Of a DNA stretch of 64,000 nucleotides, positions 45,059-56,400 are shown piece after piece; position 1 is the stretch's first letter; the number at the start of each line of letters is the position of its first letter. The notes beneath the pieces are model-generated. The model was not told the origin of the DNA and did no database searches. It saw only the letters and a program-made list of their open reading frames with translations. The stretch is from Anticarsia gemmatalis (taxonomy: Eukaryota > Arthropoda > Insecta > Lepidoptera > Erebidae), in contig NC_134757.1 of assembly GCF_050436995.1 (NCBI RefSeq), forward strand, positions 10,118,501 to 10,182,500. Direction: 5' to 3'. The translations under genes were made by a program, and so were the position numbers.

Positions 45059-45218
45059 ATCGTACTGCACTAGAACACAACCGTCACCCGTTAAAACTGC
45101 GGGAAGAGTGACGATGTCGCCGTCGCTGAAATCCGAAAGCTAGGGTCGCCTCGCGACAGGCGACCATGGTCGCGGGTGGCGGTCGCGCGTCGCGGTCGCT
45201 AAGAACCGAATGCTACCT

Positions 45219-45369
45219 TTAGTCACAAATATATATTTAAAAAAGTCTTAGTTGTAAATATTTGCGGAGTTCATAAATCTTAACACAAACGATCTTGACG
45301 AAAGATCTTTTCCATTTTGTCACTGATATTACCGAAACTATATGTATATCAAAATATATCATTCAAAGG
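45219..45369. other. Short intergenic gap
   Basis: AT-rich, nothing recognised. Confidence 0.3.
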
Positions 45370-45596
45370 TGATTAACTGACTGACATAGTGACTGACAAG
45401 AACATCTATCAACGCACAGCCCAAACCACTGGTCGGATGGGGCTGAAATTTGTCATGCAGGTAAATGTTATGACGTAAGCATCTGCTAAGAAAGAATTTA
45501 ATCAATTCTACCTCCAAAAGGATAAAATAGGGGTATGAAAGTTTGTATGACTGCAATCTATGCGGACGAAGCCGCAGGAAAATGGCAAAGGGCTAG
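45370..45596 (+). repeat. Dispersed repeat ending GCTAG, Helitron-like end, third subfamily
   Basis: Contains CCACTGGTCGGATGGGGCTG and AAAGTTTGTATGACTGCAAT, then GCGGACGAAGCCGC (a 4-bp-stem hairpin) shortly before GGGCTAG and T. Left end uncertain. Confidence 0.5.
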
Positions 45597-45929
45597 TTTT
45601 ATTCAAATATACGCTATCTTCCACAACTAATCAGCTCCCTTTAAAAATAAATTTGTATCAACAACTATGTCTGTTTGTATTGTACGAGGGCACCGTAATT
45701 ATCTGGCGACATTCGCAGTCGTCACACATTACGAAATCATTCGCATACACTTATGTAGAATGCCATATGAAATTACATTCATGGGAATTGTTTTTCAAAC
45801 AGATAGAAGTTGCAACAGTTAACATGTTTATATTTTAAAAGTTTTTGTTTTTTACTTTAAATAAAAGTTTTTTTTTTCGTTAAATTACATCTAATGGAAT
45901 CATTTTATAGTAAACGGGATTTCTACACA
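45597..45929. other. Intergenic, no gene seen
   Basis: A 92-codon frame at 45560-45838 overlaps the end of the repeat and has no domain. Confidence 0.35.
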
Positions 45930-46100
45930 GTGGTCGCCATGCTACTCTTAGTGCGTCGAGAGGCCGTGGCTTCGATACCTACACGGAACACATATTTGTG
46001 CGATCCACAAATAGTTGATTCGAGTCTGGTTGTATTTTGTGTCCGTTATTTGTATATTTGTAAAAGTCTCCGCGGCACAAGAGCAATTCTTAGTTATGGA
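45930..46100 (+). repeat. tRNA-derived SINE, family A
   Basis: GTGGTCGCCATGCTACTC, GAGGCCGTGGCTTCGATACC (B-box region), AACACATATTTGTGCGATCC, TGTGTCCGTTATTTGTATAT and GGCACAAGAGCAATTCTTAG in family order. Confidence 0.75.
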
Positions 46101-46389
46101 GTTATCAAATTTATAAATCCCACTAATCGTGACCGTTGTTCAGCAGTATCAGGAACAGATACAGCATAGCTACCAGTGGCGAAGGCTCCCTATAACCCGA
46201 TTCCTACCGGCTTTACCTTTGGAACACTCCTTAAAATGCGTCACATAAATGTGTATTATTCTCAAGAAAAGATCGTTTATTTAAATTAAATTCTATATTT
46301 ATTACGACATTCATCAATATTTTCAATACGACTAATTAAAAATAAATAAATGAATAAACGCCTGTTCTATTTGTCATTGCAAAAGTTGC
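46101..46389. other. Intergenic, no gene seen
   Basis: 46165-46200 (CTACCAGTGGCGAAGGCTCC) resembles a repeat phrase; its counterpart, CTTCGCCACTGATAGCTA, is at 47573-47590 in inverted orientation. No gene. Confidence 0.35.
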
Positions 46390-46590
46390 ATACCGAAAAT
46401 TGCCGTCAAACAACTCGACGGCGCGCGCAGGAATCGCGTAAAGCGAAAAAGATGTCGATGACGTCACGCGGACGTACTTTTCTATGGCGCGTTTTACCGG
46501 CGAGGTAACCCGGAATTCATCGGCTTATTGGGCGACTAGTAGGTACAACAGGCGCAGCGGCGCGGGCGGCGCGGCAACTAGCGAATGTGT
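46390..46590. promoter_or_regulatory. CpG-rich promoter-like block
   Basis: Dense CpG sequence (ACGGCGCGCGCAGG, GCGGCGCGGGCGGCGCGGC) with TGACGTCA-type site at 46459-46466 (ATGACGTCACG). Downstream, TTACATGTATTTGTAAGTAC at 46810 offers a donor-like GTAAGT. It could be the promoter and untranslated first exon of a plus-strand gene extending beyond recognition. Confidence 0.4.
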
Positions 46591-47938
46591 GAGTGAGATG
46601 CAATAATATTTGATGAGAGAGAGACAATGAATGCAATTGTTGTGATGACATTTATGATTTTAGATTTAGTTTTGTTTTCATTTTGCGCGCCTATTTTAGG
46701 TTATTTTGGATTATTATGTTTATTATATTTGGATGAGTTAAATTGTGTTAAATTATCTATGAATTTAGTGTAAAATCGTGGTGATTGTGTGAATGTACTG
46801 GTCGTATCTTACATGTATTTGTAAGTACTTATTACTTTCATTGTTATTGTTTGAGTATTGCGATCAGGGACAACAAGTAGGTAGAAGTAGAAGCAATAAA
46901 TATCGTTAAATTAGTTATTAATCAGTAAATTAATGTTGTAGAGTGTAGACATTGTCACTTTAGTATTGTATTAGTATATATATATGACATTGTTACTTTA
47001 GTACTTATTATTCTGTGACATTGTTTTCAAAATGCTCCTAGTGCCAACATGTAGGTACCTATCTACCAAAATAAATAATACAGAATGCAAAGGATTAGGT
47101 AATTAGTATTTTAAACATTCCCTTATGTTATTCTCTACGATATAACTTTATATAGGTATTTATCAATGGCTTATTGGTACCTAGCTGTAAAGTGTTTTTA
47201 TTATTTCTCCGATTGTTTCTAGTAGATAGCATTTGGAGTCAATCAAAGTTGTATTTAAAAATTAAAACACTTATTTTAACATGAAATTTGAAGTAATATG
47301 ATAGAATCATTCCTCATCAATAATTTCGTTCATAGGTAGGTAGGTACCTACTTAGTTCTTACCTACTATGAAAGTAGTTTGGTAAATCGGATCGCAATAC
47401 AACGATTCTGTTCTGTTAACGTATGGTTAGTGGTCAACCTAGTGTCAAATTTGTTCAAGCCGCCGCCCGCCATCGCGTCGGTCACCCACCTATGGAATGA
47501 CCGCACCAAGAGTTGCTTAACTTTAGCCTTAGCAGTTTTAGCTCCGGCTTGCCTTTTAACAAAACTCACCCTTCGCCACTGATAGCTACATTAGCTACCT
47601 ACTAACAACAAACTCTATTCAAACGACAGATGGCATCTCAAAGTTTGTAATATTTCAAACTACATCATCTAACGATTATCCCTCCACTCTCTAAGCCCGA
47701 CCCGTGTTACGCTTCGAGCCTAACTATACAGTTTCACTAAGCTTTCTCTTACAAGTAGCGGACATGATGTCTAGAAGAAGGTTCCTTTATTCTTAGATCG
47801 TATTTTATCCTATTATTCTTATCTATACAGAATCTTTTGAACGATATATGAGAGTGATGAATTTTAGTTAAAAGTAGGGTCTTATTGTGAGCAACCACAG
47901 CGTTATACTTTCTATTCAAGTTTAGCGAGACGTGTTTA
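46591..47938. other. Intergenic or intronic, no gene seen
   Basis: AT-rich; 47330-47352 (ATAGGTAGGTAGGTACCTAC) is a near-palindrome typical of Lepidoptera. 47366-47582 gives frames on both strands that look accidental, though 47440-47582 may belong to the repeat mirrored at 46165. Confidence 0.4.
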
Positions 47939-48348
47939 TCTATACTTAATATTATAATCTATACTTAATATTATAAAGCTGAAGAGTTTGTTTGTTTGTT
48001 TGTTTGTTTGTTTGTTTGAACGCGCTAATCTCAGGAACTACTGGTCCGATTTGAAAAATTATTTCAGTGTTAGATAGCCCGTTTATCGAGGAAGGTTATA
48101 TTATAAAGCTGAAGAGTTTGTTTGTTTGTTTGTTTGTTTGTTTGAACGCGCTAATCTCAGGAACTACTGGTCCGATTTGAAAAATTATTTCAGTGTTAGA
48201 TAGCCCGTTTATCGAGGAAGGTTATAGGCTATATAACATCACGCTCCGGTCATTAGGAGCGGAGTAGCAACGAAACATGTTACAAAAACGGGGAAAATTT
48301 TGACCCATTCTCTTAGGTGACGCAAGCGAAGTTGCGCGGGTCAGCTAG
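47939..48348 (+). mobile_element. Helitron-like element, family H, with internal tandem duplication
   Basis: Starts TC after A and ends CAGCTAG before T. 47971-48100 (130 bp) is repeated head to tail as 48101-48226 (126 bp); by eye they are identical apart from one GTTT unit. The unit boundary has TTATA on both sides. The first 19 bases of the element are also duplicated. Confidence 0.75.
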
Positions 48349-48484
48349 TTACACATAATTATATTGACATGATCAATAATGCCGGAGAAATATATTATTA
48401 TGTATATAGCATTTTTAATAATCAAATTATTTTTAAATATTCAGGTTTTCAGTATTTTAACTAGTGTACTAGTGTCTACTTTTT

Positions 48485-48625
48485 TGGTATTGTGTCTGAT
48501 ATATGGCAATAGTCTCGCCCGTTATAACTTGGGATTATTTTTTTTTATAGCAAAACGCGGGTGTGTTTCGTACACCTCTGCTCACACCTTCGGACATAAC
48601 GGGCTTGATATTATGAATGTATAAT
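48485..48625 (+). repeat. SINE-like repeat, family B, partial
   Basis: GTGTCTGATATATGGCAATA, TCTCGCCCGTTATAACTTGG, GGGTGTGTTTCGTACACCTC and CGGGCTTGATATTATGAATG follow the family order. Confidence 0.6.
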
Positions 48626-49430
48626 TATTTAATTTTTGAATATGCCAAGAATTTTGCGAAATAAGTATGCTAATTAATTTTATTAATCTTATAGTACATA
48701 TTTACCAAACTCACCTTACTTGAGCACAAAAGCACTACAAGTTTTACAATCAATTACGTACTGGCCATCACTGACAAACCAATTAGTTCGCACCTAGCCG
48801 CCGCCGCTAACCACTTCATTATCTCCCTAACAAGAAGAGCTCTCAACTAGTACTAGTATTTCCTACTAGTAATACATATCTCCTAAAACCCTCATTATGT
48901 AGGGGTTCCTTAATAATGTAACGCCTATGTTTCGTGTGGAAATGTACACACATTTGTTTCGAGGAAGTTTTGCTTGCCTCTTTTCAGCAGGCGCGGTTTA
49001 GTTTCGGTGGTCATAATTACGTCATAATGACAAAATGGATGGTAGTTATTACTACAAGCTCACAGCATTATTTTTTTCAAACACAAGCGAGATTGTAGTT
49101 TCTCGTCAGATTTAAAGGGAGATTAGAGAGTATTCTTTTCTGTTTCTTTTTTGGTGTCCAGTAAAAACCTTTTGGTTTTGGTGCCCCCTTCCGCTCAAAG
49201 GCTTAGAATTAAGACAATAGGCAATTTAGAGCTTTGCAATTCTTTGCCGTCTTGAATATTATGCTATGCGTAAATGCTAGCTTAATACTGAAGAATATCA
49301 TGAACGATGAGGAAATAGGCTCGAGTTATATAACACTGTACAAAAAGAGTGAAGTAAAGTTATGTTCACCCATCATTTAAGTGTATCTAAATTATCTAAA
49401 TTTTTTAATACATTTATTGAGGGCATGCAA
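48626..49430. other. Intergenic, no gene seen
   Basis: AT-rich, nothing supported. Confidence 0.4.
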
Positions 49431-49530
49431 AGTCCCCAACCCGCACTTGGCTAGCGTGGTGGTCTCAAGGCCTAACCCCTCCCCCTCGTTTGGTAGGAGC
49501 CCTTTCCCTGCAGTGGCACAGTAATGGGTA
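49431..49530 (+). repeat. Dispersed repeat, family P
   Basis: GGGCATGCAAAGTCCCCAAC, CACTTGGCTAGCGTGGTGG, TCAAGGCCTAACCCCTCCCC and GTGGCACAGTAATGGGTA, colinear with the 60.2-kb copy. Confidence 0.65.
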
Positions 49531-50010
49531 AAAAAAAGTTACTGAACCTTAAAACTCTCCAACAACCTTCAGTGTAAAGACCTTGTGTTTAAAAACTCGC
49601 GTGCTCACGTCTTATAGTTCAAAGCTCTTGCACTTCTCAGCGACTGTTAGAAACAGACGCGGCTTCAGGAAATGGCCGACTAGAACACCATTCAGCAAGT
49701 AAATGTGGTCTATGCACGCTATTGAACTAATAGTCTAGGCGATATAGAGTACAGAATGAGAAAAATATTTGCAAAAGAACAAAATAAAAAGTTTCAGCAC
49801 TTATAGTAATGTTTTTAGTTATCGCAGAAATTAAATTGTCCTGCAAATGGCGGTAAGAATGCTAGGCTTATTGGCAAATTTTTGATCAAACTAAGTACAT
49901 AAATATACCCATCATATACAATCCTACCATGGCAGGCGACCGGACACGCAGTCAGGCTGCCTGCCATATTTAATATTATAGCTATGCAGCTGATAAAATA
50001 TTATTTAACA
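49531..50010. other. Intergenic with one small hairpin
   Basis: ATGGCAGGC (49929) and GCCTGCCAT (49959) can pair around 21 bases. Otherwise AT-rich without features. Confidence 0.4.
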
Positions 50011-50268
50011 CTAGCTGACCCGCGCAACTTCGCTTGCGTCACATAAGAGAGAATGGGTCAAATTTTTCCCCGTTATTGTAACATTTTTTACTGCTGCTCT
50101 GCTCCTATTGGTCGTAGCGTGATGATATATAGCCTATAACCTTCCTCGATAAATGGTCTATCTAACACTGAAAGAATTTTTTAAATCGGAGCAGTAGTTC
50201 CTGAGATTAGCGCGTTCAAACAAACAAACAAACAAACAAACTCTTCAGCTTTATAATATTAGTATAGA
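50011..50268 (-). mobile_element. Helitron-like nonautonomous element, family H
   Basis: Complete minus-strand copy with the family ends: TCTATACTAATATTATAAAG to CAGCTAG, between A and T. The (GTTT)n tract has about five units. Confidence 0.7.
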
Positions 50269-50932
50269 TGATGATAATCAAGAGCTACATAATTGGCTAC
50301 AACAAGAATAAGCTTGAGTTATGCTATGCTCTACACTTTAAAGCTAACTTAATATTCAACCTTCGTCCAAAATCTTACAAAGCACAGGTCAATGCCCTCG
50401 GTACATCTTAGTATCTCAGTATACAGTCGGTTTCCCAAAGGAAATAGTAGATTGAAGGAGCGCTGAGTAATGTAGTGTACACACGCGATGCAATGCTTCT
50501 GTAATTATACGTGTAATGGGCAAGGGAAATTGAGGGATAAAGGATTTTCGTGAAAGCTTTGTCTTGTACAAATGATGTCATTTGAATGGAGTAGTAAAGG
50601 TCGTAAGTATTAGTGTTTTTTGCTTTTTTTGTAATGAGTTCATGTAAAATTACTTAGTTTAAAGATTAAGTAGTGAATTACATTATTATTTAGTATTAGA
50701 AATTGTAGCATAAGCTATGTTACCATTCATATTAAAAAATTAAAATGTGTTATTTAAAATTATATTTATTTGAAAGTGTGTGTTTTCATTTGCCATTATT
50801 AAACTAATGATTAAGTATGATCCTATGGAGAAAGAACGACTAAAACATCAGCAATGTCTCTACGAAACCAAGTCAAATATTAGCTTATTAATTTGAATTG
50901 AAAATGTAATGTTGTTAAGTTTTTATTAAATT
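50269..50932. other. Intergenic, no gene seen
   Basis: AT-rich, no feature. Confidence 0.4.
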
Positions 50933-51063
50933 AACCTCCTACCTCCGGTTTCTGAGGTACATTTAGCAGTAGTTTATTTATTCAATAGCGTTTTTTTGTA
51001 TGAGTTTTAATTCTATTGAATAGATATACTACCGTTAAATGTACCTCAGAAGCTGGGGGTTAG
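50933..51063. mobile_element. 131-bp foldback MITE
   Basis: Arms of about 45 bases: left contains TTCTGAGGTACATTTAGCAG then TAGTTTATTTATTCAATAG; right, on the other strand, contains TTCTGAGGTACATTTAACGG then TAGTATATCTATTCAATAG. Outer ends TAACCTCC and CTAACCCCC also pair. No frame; target duplication not resolved. Confidence 0.65.
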
Positions 51064-51119
51064 TCGGCAAAATGAAGAGAAAAATTTTGGAAGAGTTCGT
51101 AATCGTGCCGGTCAGCTAG
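51064..51119 (+). repeat. Fragment with Helitron-like GGTCAGCTAG end
   Basis: TCGTGCCGGTCAGCTAG then T at 51103-51120 matches the last bases of family H, but the adjacent sequence is unrelated. It may be a very decayed copy or chance. Confidence 0.35.
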
Positions 51120-51375
51120 TATGAAAAAAACTCGATAAGAACGACTACAAAACGCTTTGAAGTGCAGTAAATACACTAAGCTATACTACGGTCAGACACT
51201 AAACTTAATGTTCATAGTAACATAAACTACTAACCACTAACTAACCAGTAGCGGTAGTTACAACATTACGACCCGCAGCAACTATTAGTTTCAAATGGTC
51301 TCCGTAGAGCTCGTTAGTTGTACACCTTTGCTATTTACTTGACACAGTAGACAATGAAGAGTAATTAGAAGCATA

Positions 51376-51910
51376 TCAGCCTTTCTTCCAACTATTAGGT
51401 CGGGGAAAAGTCTTTTCGCATTATAGTATGTATGAACTTGTAATAAAATCTTTTCTCTACACAAAAAAGTTCGATATTTGGGTACCTCACGAGCTCACCG
51501 GAAGAAACCTAATGAACCGTGTACTTATTTGTGATTCTTGAAGCCAAAGAGGTTTTATTACAAGTTCATACATACTATAATGCGAAAAGACTATTTCCCC
51601 GACCTAATATGTTGGAGTCGGCATCCAGTCTCACCGGTTGCAGCTGAATACCAGTATTTTACATGGAGCGACTGTCTATTGGACCTCCACAACCCAGTTA
51701 CCTGGGTAATAACACGAAATCATTCGGTAAGACTGGTTGTTTAACTTTCAAGCATCTGACTACTCTTAACGACAGTCAAAAGTCTTAGAAAATGATAGCC
51801 GTGACGCACAATTTATCGTGCCTTCCGAAATACGGAGGAACTCGATATGCATATGTTGAGATCGATCCGCGCGGCTTGTTAACTAAGCCACGAACTCCTT
51901 TGTAATTAGA
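51376..51910 (-). repeat. SINE-like retroelement, family C, with target duplication and a nested MITE
   Basis: Flanked by GTAATTAGAAGCATA (51361-51375) and GTAGTTAGAAGCATA (51911-51925), 14 of 15 identical, as expected of a target-site duplication. On the minus strand the element starts near GTGGCTTAGTTAACAAGCC and ends near CCAACATAGTTGG with the nested element removed. The mobile part is about 320 bases without the insert. The GTGGCTTAGTTAAC head suggests a Pol III type SINE. Confidence 0.65.
51395..51607. mobile_element. 213-bp mariner-type MITE with TA duplication
   Basis: Terminal inverted repeats of about 50 bases begin TTAGGTCGGGGAAAAGTCTT (right end has one or two differences) and extend through ATAGTATGTATGAACTTGTA. 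TA lies on each side (51393-51394 and 51608-51609). TTAGGT(C/T)GGGGAAAA is a terminus I recall from mariner elements of Bombyx and relatives. No transposase. Confidence 0.8.
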
Positions 51911-51925
51911 GTAGTTAGAAGCATA

Positions 51926-52563
51926 CTGAGACTAAAACACTGTAACATGGGGTAATTAAGGGAATATTAAGACGTTATTCTTTAAGTGACGATCATTTTT
52001 TTCTGTGGCTTTACTTTATCACTGTAGAGGTAACGTTCTGTTTAAATATTAGATTGGTGACAAACTTTTTATACTAATGTAGTATAATATCTTCTTATAC
52101 TATAAATACAAAAGAAACTATGTCTGACTGACTTTTCTTCATTCCTAAACCACTGAACCGATTTAAATGAAATCCTGTACAAAAATAGAGACTTTATTCA
52201 CAATAACACTATAATTGTTATTGTGGATAAAAAGTATCGTATGTTCTTTTTAAAGTCTCCACAAGAACAAACAATTATCCCTTCAAACATGAAGACACTT
52301 TCCTAGAAATGTTGTTCAATAAGAATAAAATAAATATGACCAGCATGCCAAAATAAATAACGTCTGGCAACCCCATATTTCATATGTCACTAATACGGTG
52401 TAAAAACTACAAAACACTGGCCACACTGCCCATTATTTGGTACAAGAGATTTATGTGGCCACTTGCTATTCTACCGGCGAAAGTGTACACTGTACCGAAG
52501 AGATGGACTTCGAACATGTTATAAATGACTTGATACTTTCGCTTAGAATGTTAGAACTGTTTA
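51926..52563. other. Intergenic with one hairpin
   Basis: 52193-52208 and 52216-52231 pair (TTTATTCACAATAACA with TGTTATTGTGGATAAA, one G-T) around 7 bases. Upstream is ACTGACTTTTCTTCATTCC, a repeat-like phrase. No gene. Confidence 0.4.
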
Positions 52564-52833
52564 TCTATACTAATATTATAAAGCTGAAGAGTTTGTTTGT
52601 TTGTTTGTTTGATTGTTTGTTTGTTTGTTTGTTTGAACGCGCTAATCTCAGGAACTACGGGTCCGATTTGAAAAATTCTTTCAGTGTTAGATAGTCCATT
52701 TATCAAGGAAGGTTATAGGCTATATATCATCACGCTACTACCAATAGGAGCAGAGTACCAGTGAAAAATGTTACAAAAACGGGGATTTTTTTAACGCTTA
52801 TGTAACGCAAGCGAAGTTGCGTGGGTCAGCTAG
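52564..52833 (+). mobile_element. Helitron-like nonautonomous element, family H
   Basis: Complete plus-strand copy from TCTATACTAATATTATAAAG to GTGGGTCAGCTAG, between A and T, with eight tetramers of which one reads GATT. An 85-codon frame at 52437-52694 overlaps it and is accidental. Confidence 0.7.
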
Positions 52834-55800
52834 TTTTCTAATAAAGAGAGTTCTGTTACGTTTTTCTTGGTTAGCTAGATTTTCTACTGATCACTGATTG
52901 TTTGATTATGATGATACATATGTATCTGATTTTCTTTTTTATGGATAAAACTATAGTCCGTTAGTCTAGAAGAGACCCTTGGCATGATGATTTACTTACA
53001 TATGTTAATTATAATTGATATTTCAATGTTAAAAAAGGACCCGTAGCGAACAGGCCACCTTCAATTTTCTTAGACTATACTATAGTTATTTTGTAGTTTG
53101 ACTAGATTGCTTTCTAATCAGCAAAACAAAATTCCCCAAATTCTAATATATTCTTGAATTTTTCTTTAATCACATAAATACTTATTTGCTGAACTTCTAA
53201 AATGAACTTTAAGTTTAAATAGATTTAAGCGTATTATCAAATAGAGATAACTAAAATCCAGTTCACTTCGTACTACATATTCATGCACTGCAAACACACT
53301 ATCTTATTACGTAACACATTTAAATTACGTTTGAATGCCAATGTTCGCACGTGCGAGATCGGCCTTAGATAGACATAATGACGAGGGTACGATCAAATTA
53401 CTGTGTGAACTAAGCCTTATTTAAAAAACAACTGGGAGTCGGATTTTATCGGGACATTTAAATTAAAGTGACACGTAGCCTGTATGGCTTGATGCCTCGA
53501 TAAAAATAGGCGGGAAAGTTGTCTTATTAATTTCCATTTAAATCCAAAATTATCCGTATTTACTAACTTAGATATAACTATGGAACCAATATGTCGGGAA
53601 TTTTCTTAAATATAATAAATCTAAATAGAAACCACGACATATTTGCTAACGCGCACAATATTGTATGGGATAGAAGAAAGTAAAAAAAATACATAAATGG
53701 TAATCAGACGCATAAACACTGAACAGATTTAAATGTAAGTGATAAATTACTTCTAAGGGAAAGAGAAAATAAAAAGTTTAGCTCTTTATTTTTTTCTTTT
53801 ATATCTGAAATCAAATCTTCAAATATCTCCAGGAATAGTATACTTATGTATTTAATTTATTTATAAATAACACAAAAGGCAGCAAACAGCCTACTCAAAT
53901 TGTTTTTCAAGTTCCTCCCCTGGAACAACGCTTTGCTAACAAATGTTCTAAATTGTTTCCGCTTACCGGCCAGTTACAGTGGTAGGTAGCAGCCTCGTCA
54001 GATTACTGACAGTTTTGAAGTAGAGCAACTATGCTGTATGTCAGTGCTCTCATGAGTTTTGATATGTTCGTTTTGTAACTTCTCTATAGTGTAACTATCT
54101 CATTTGATTGTGAATATTAAATGATTGTGAATGTTAAAAAAATGTCTTGGTTTTCTAAAACAATATTAACGAGTAACTACCTCTAGTGTGGCCTATTAAA
54201 TGAGAAATATTTTTTACTTTCGAGTCACAAACTCGGCCAATAATTTTAAATTTTCAATTGATATATTTAATGAATCTCACGTTAATATAAAGAAAGGAAA
54301 CAGGAAAAGGTTTGTAAGAAGCTGTTGTTAATATTCCATTTGAAAGCAGCATAAAATTTTTCAGTCTCCATTTACTTTGCCTAAAATTAAACAGATAACA
54401 ATCTTAGAAAATACGCAGAACAAGGACATTTATACATCTCTATTTAATATCAAGTTATGAATCAAATTCAAGCAATACACAAATCTAAAACGTTGACAGC
54501 AACCTCTAAATCAAATTAAATTCAAACGTCAGCCTTTTCAAATCTCATAAGAAACAAGCAAATTCAAAAATCATAACCCGAAACGGCACGTTGTCTATGA
54601 AACAATTCGTTCAAAATACATTGTCTCGTGCAGGGGTCGCGCAATATGTTGGAATACAAATTTAGGGTAGTTTATACTCCCAAGTCAGGGGTTGTGAACA
54701 GTTGCGAAGGGTCAGACACCTTGTAGGGTCCTCGAGTGAGGCAAATGTTTTCTATTTAAAAGACAGATTTGGTATTTCTTTTCCCTTTTTTCGGATTGGT
54801 TAGCGGAAGTGTTTTATTGTTTCAGACGAACAAAGTATCAGTATGGATAAATTATTAACTTAAACTATTCAATACCAGCATAGGAGCAATGATAAATAAA
54901 GTCAATCCACTTCACGTGTCGGGTTTGAATTCCATCGTGGACATGTATTTGAGTAAGCTTGATTATCTATCTGGCTATGTGGTTGCTACAGTAAAAGTTT
55001 TGCTTGGTTTGGAATCGGGTTACCGTCTGAGTGGTCCAAAAAATACACTATATTATCTATATCGCTACCTCTTGTCACTTAGACCTTTAAATTTCTAACT
55101 GTTTGTGTCCATCCTTTTCAAAACACGGTCCGCAGCTTATAGTGAGAGTTTTATGCTAATTTCTGACCACATAGATAGTTTTAGGTATACATTGCGTAGT
55201 AAACTTCGGTAGTGATTGTTATTTTGCTAGTGTAAGCAGCAATAGTCGTTATTTTGAATATGTTTACAGGTTTAGAATTTTATTCTGGTGAGTAGACAAA
55301 ATTCAAAGTGATTTCATAAACAATTTTTAACTGTACATTTACCGATTATGCTGACGACTGTGAATACAACTTTAGACCATTTTTAACAGAATAAAAACAT
55401 TTTTTTATAAATAATACATTCAAAAATTCTAATTCGTAGTGGCTTAACTATTTTCTAGAAATATTTTTTAAATATGACCGACTAAAACCGAACATGAATA
55501 ACTTTTACAAAAATTTCAAATGACTTCGCCTTGTCATACCAAAAGACACATTTAATATCTCAAAAACCACAGATATTTTTATTAAATCTTAAGCGACGTC
55601 ATTTCTCAAGCATCTGGCAGTAGCTAGCGCTGCAAAACTCTTGAATCAAAATGATCAAACTGCAATAATGAGTATATAAATGGAGTAATAAATCATTTTC
55701 ATTCAAAAGAAGTGTTCTAAGAGTTTTTCGTCGCGTCAGATGCAGCGACGGCAATTTGTACGCAGCGGTAAACTGGGGCTAGGAAAACAGCGATTTTGTA

Positions 55801-55904
55801 TAAGAGATAGCGAGTCGCTACTCCCATGCAACATTTAAACGATGAAACTAGATTAAATCGAACTGCAGTAATAAAATCAGCCTTTTATGACACATTTAAC
55901 GGCC
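52834..55904. other. Intergenic, about 3 kb, no gene seen
   Basis: AT-rich. A 69-codon frame at 54889-55098 has no recognised domain. No structured repeat found. Confidence 0.4.
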
Positions 55905-56035
55905 TTCTTGACGCTGTAGTTTAGGTTGTTGCTACGTCCACCACCTACCAGTGCGTCAAGAGTGATCGTGGGATCGAATTCCACACGCATTATGGGTCTA
56001 GGTGTTATTTGAGTCCACAACATAAAAGCATTGTA
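55905..56035 (+). repeat. tRNA-derived SINE, family A, diverged copy
   Basis: GACGCTGTAGTTTAGG head, GATCGTGGGATCGAATTCCA B-box region and CACACGCATTATGGGTCTAG follow the family order with many changes. Confidence 0.55.
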
Positions 56036-56400
56036 AGTGCAGGAGTGGTCTTTCGTTGTAATGAAAATGAGAATAAGCAGATTTGATAACACGACAACAT
56101 CAGTCAGCTTCAAGTTTTAGCTTTGTGATATTATTATACATATAAGCCCTGACACATGTCTACTTAAACACCCATAAATTTACTCAACTTATTATTTCAA
56201 ACCAGATCAATACAGCTCCACTAACTGCACACATGGCTCAAACCACATGACACGCTGTACATGTCTTAGTTTAAATGAAAACAATCTTAAACTCGCTTGT
56301 CTAATGGCCCATGTATCATTCAGTTTCACGGTTCTCGCGTTTGATTAATCGCTTGCATAACACTTCTGTCGTTAGCTAACTTTGAATCCTTCTAAATTAA
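56036..56400. other. Intergenic, no gene seen
   Basis: AT-rich, nothing recognised. Confidence 0.35.

Larger units (their letters stand above)
44623..45218. mobile_element. 596-bp Harbinger-like deletion derivative
   Basis: Perfect 40-base terminal inverted repeats (44623-44662 and 45179-45218) begin AGGTAGCATTCGGTTCTTAG and continue into CGACCGCGACGCGCGACCGC. TTA flanks both ends (44620-44622, 45219-45221), the target duplication expected of PIF/Harbinger. Inside are a plus-strand MADF-like remnant and a facing minus-strand small frame, the layout expected if a two-gene Harbinger lost its middle. Between the left repeat and the MADF start is further CGACCGCGACGCGCGACC sequence, so the terminus motif is repeated internally. 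Confidence 0.78.
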
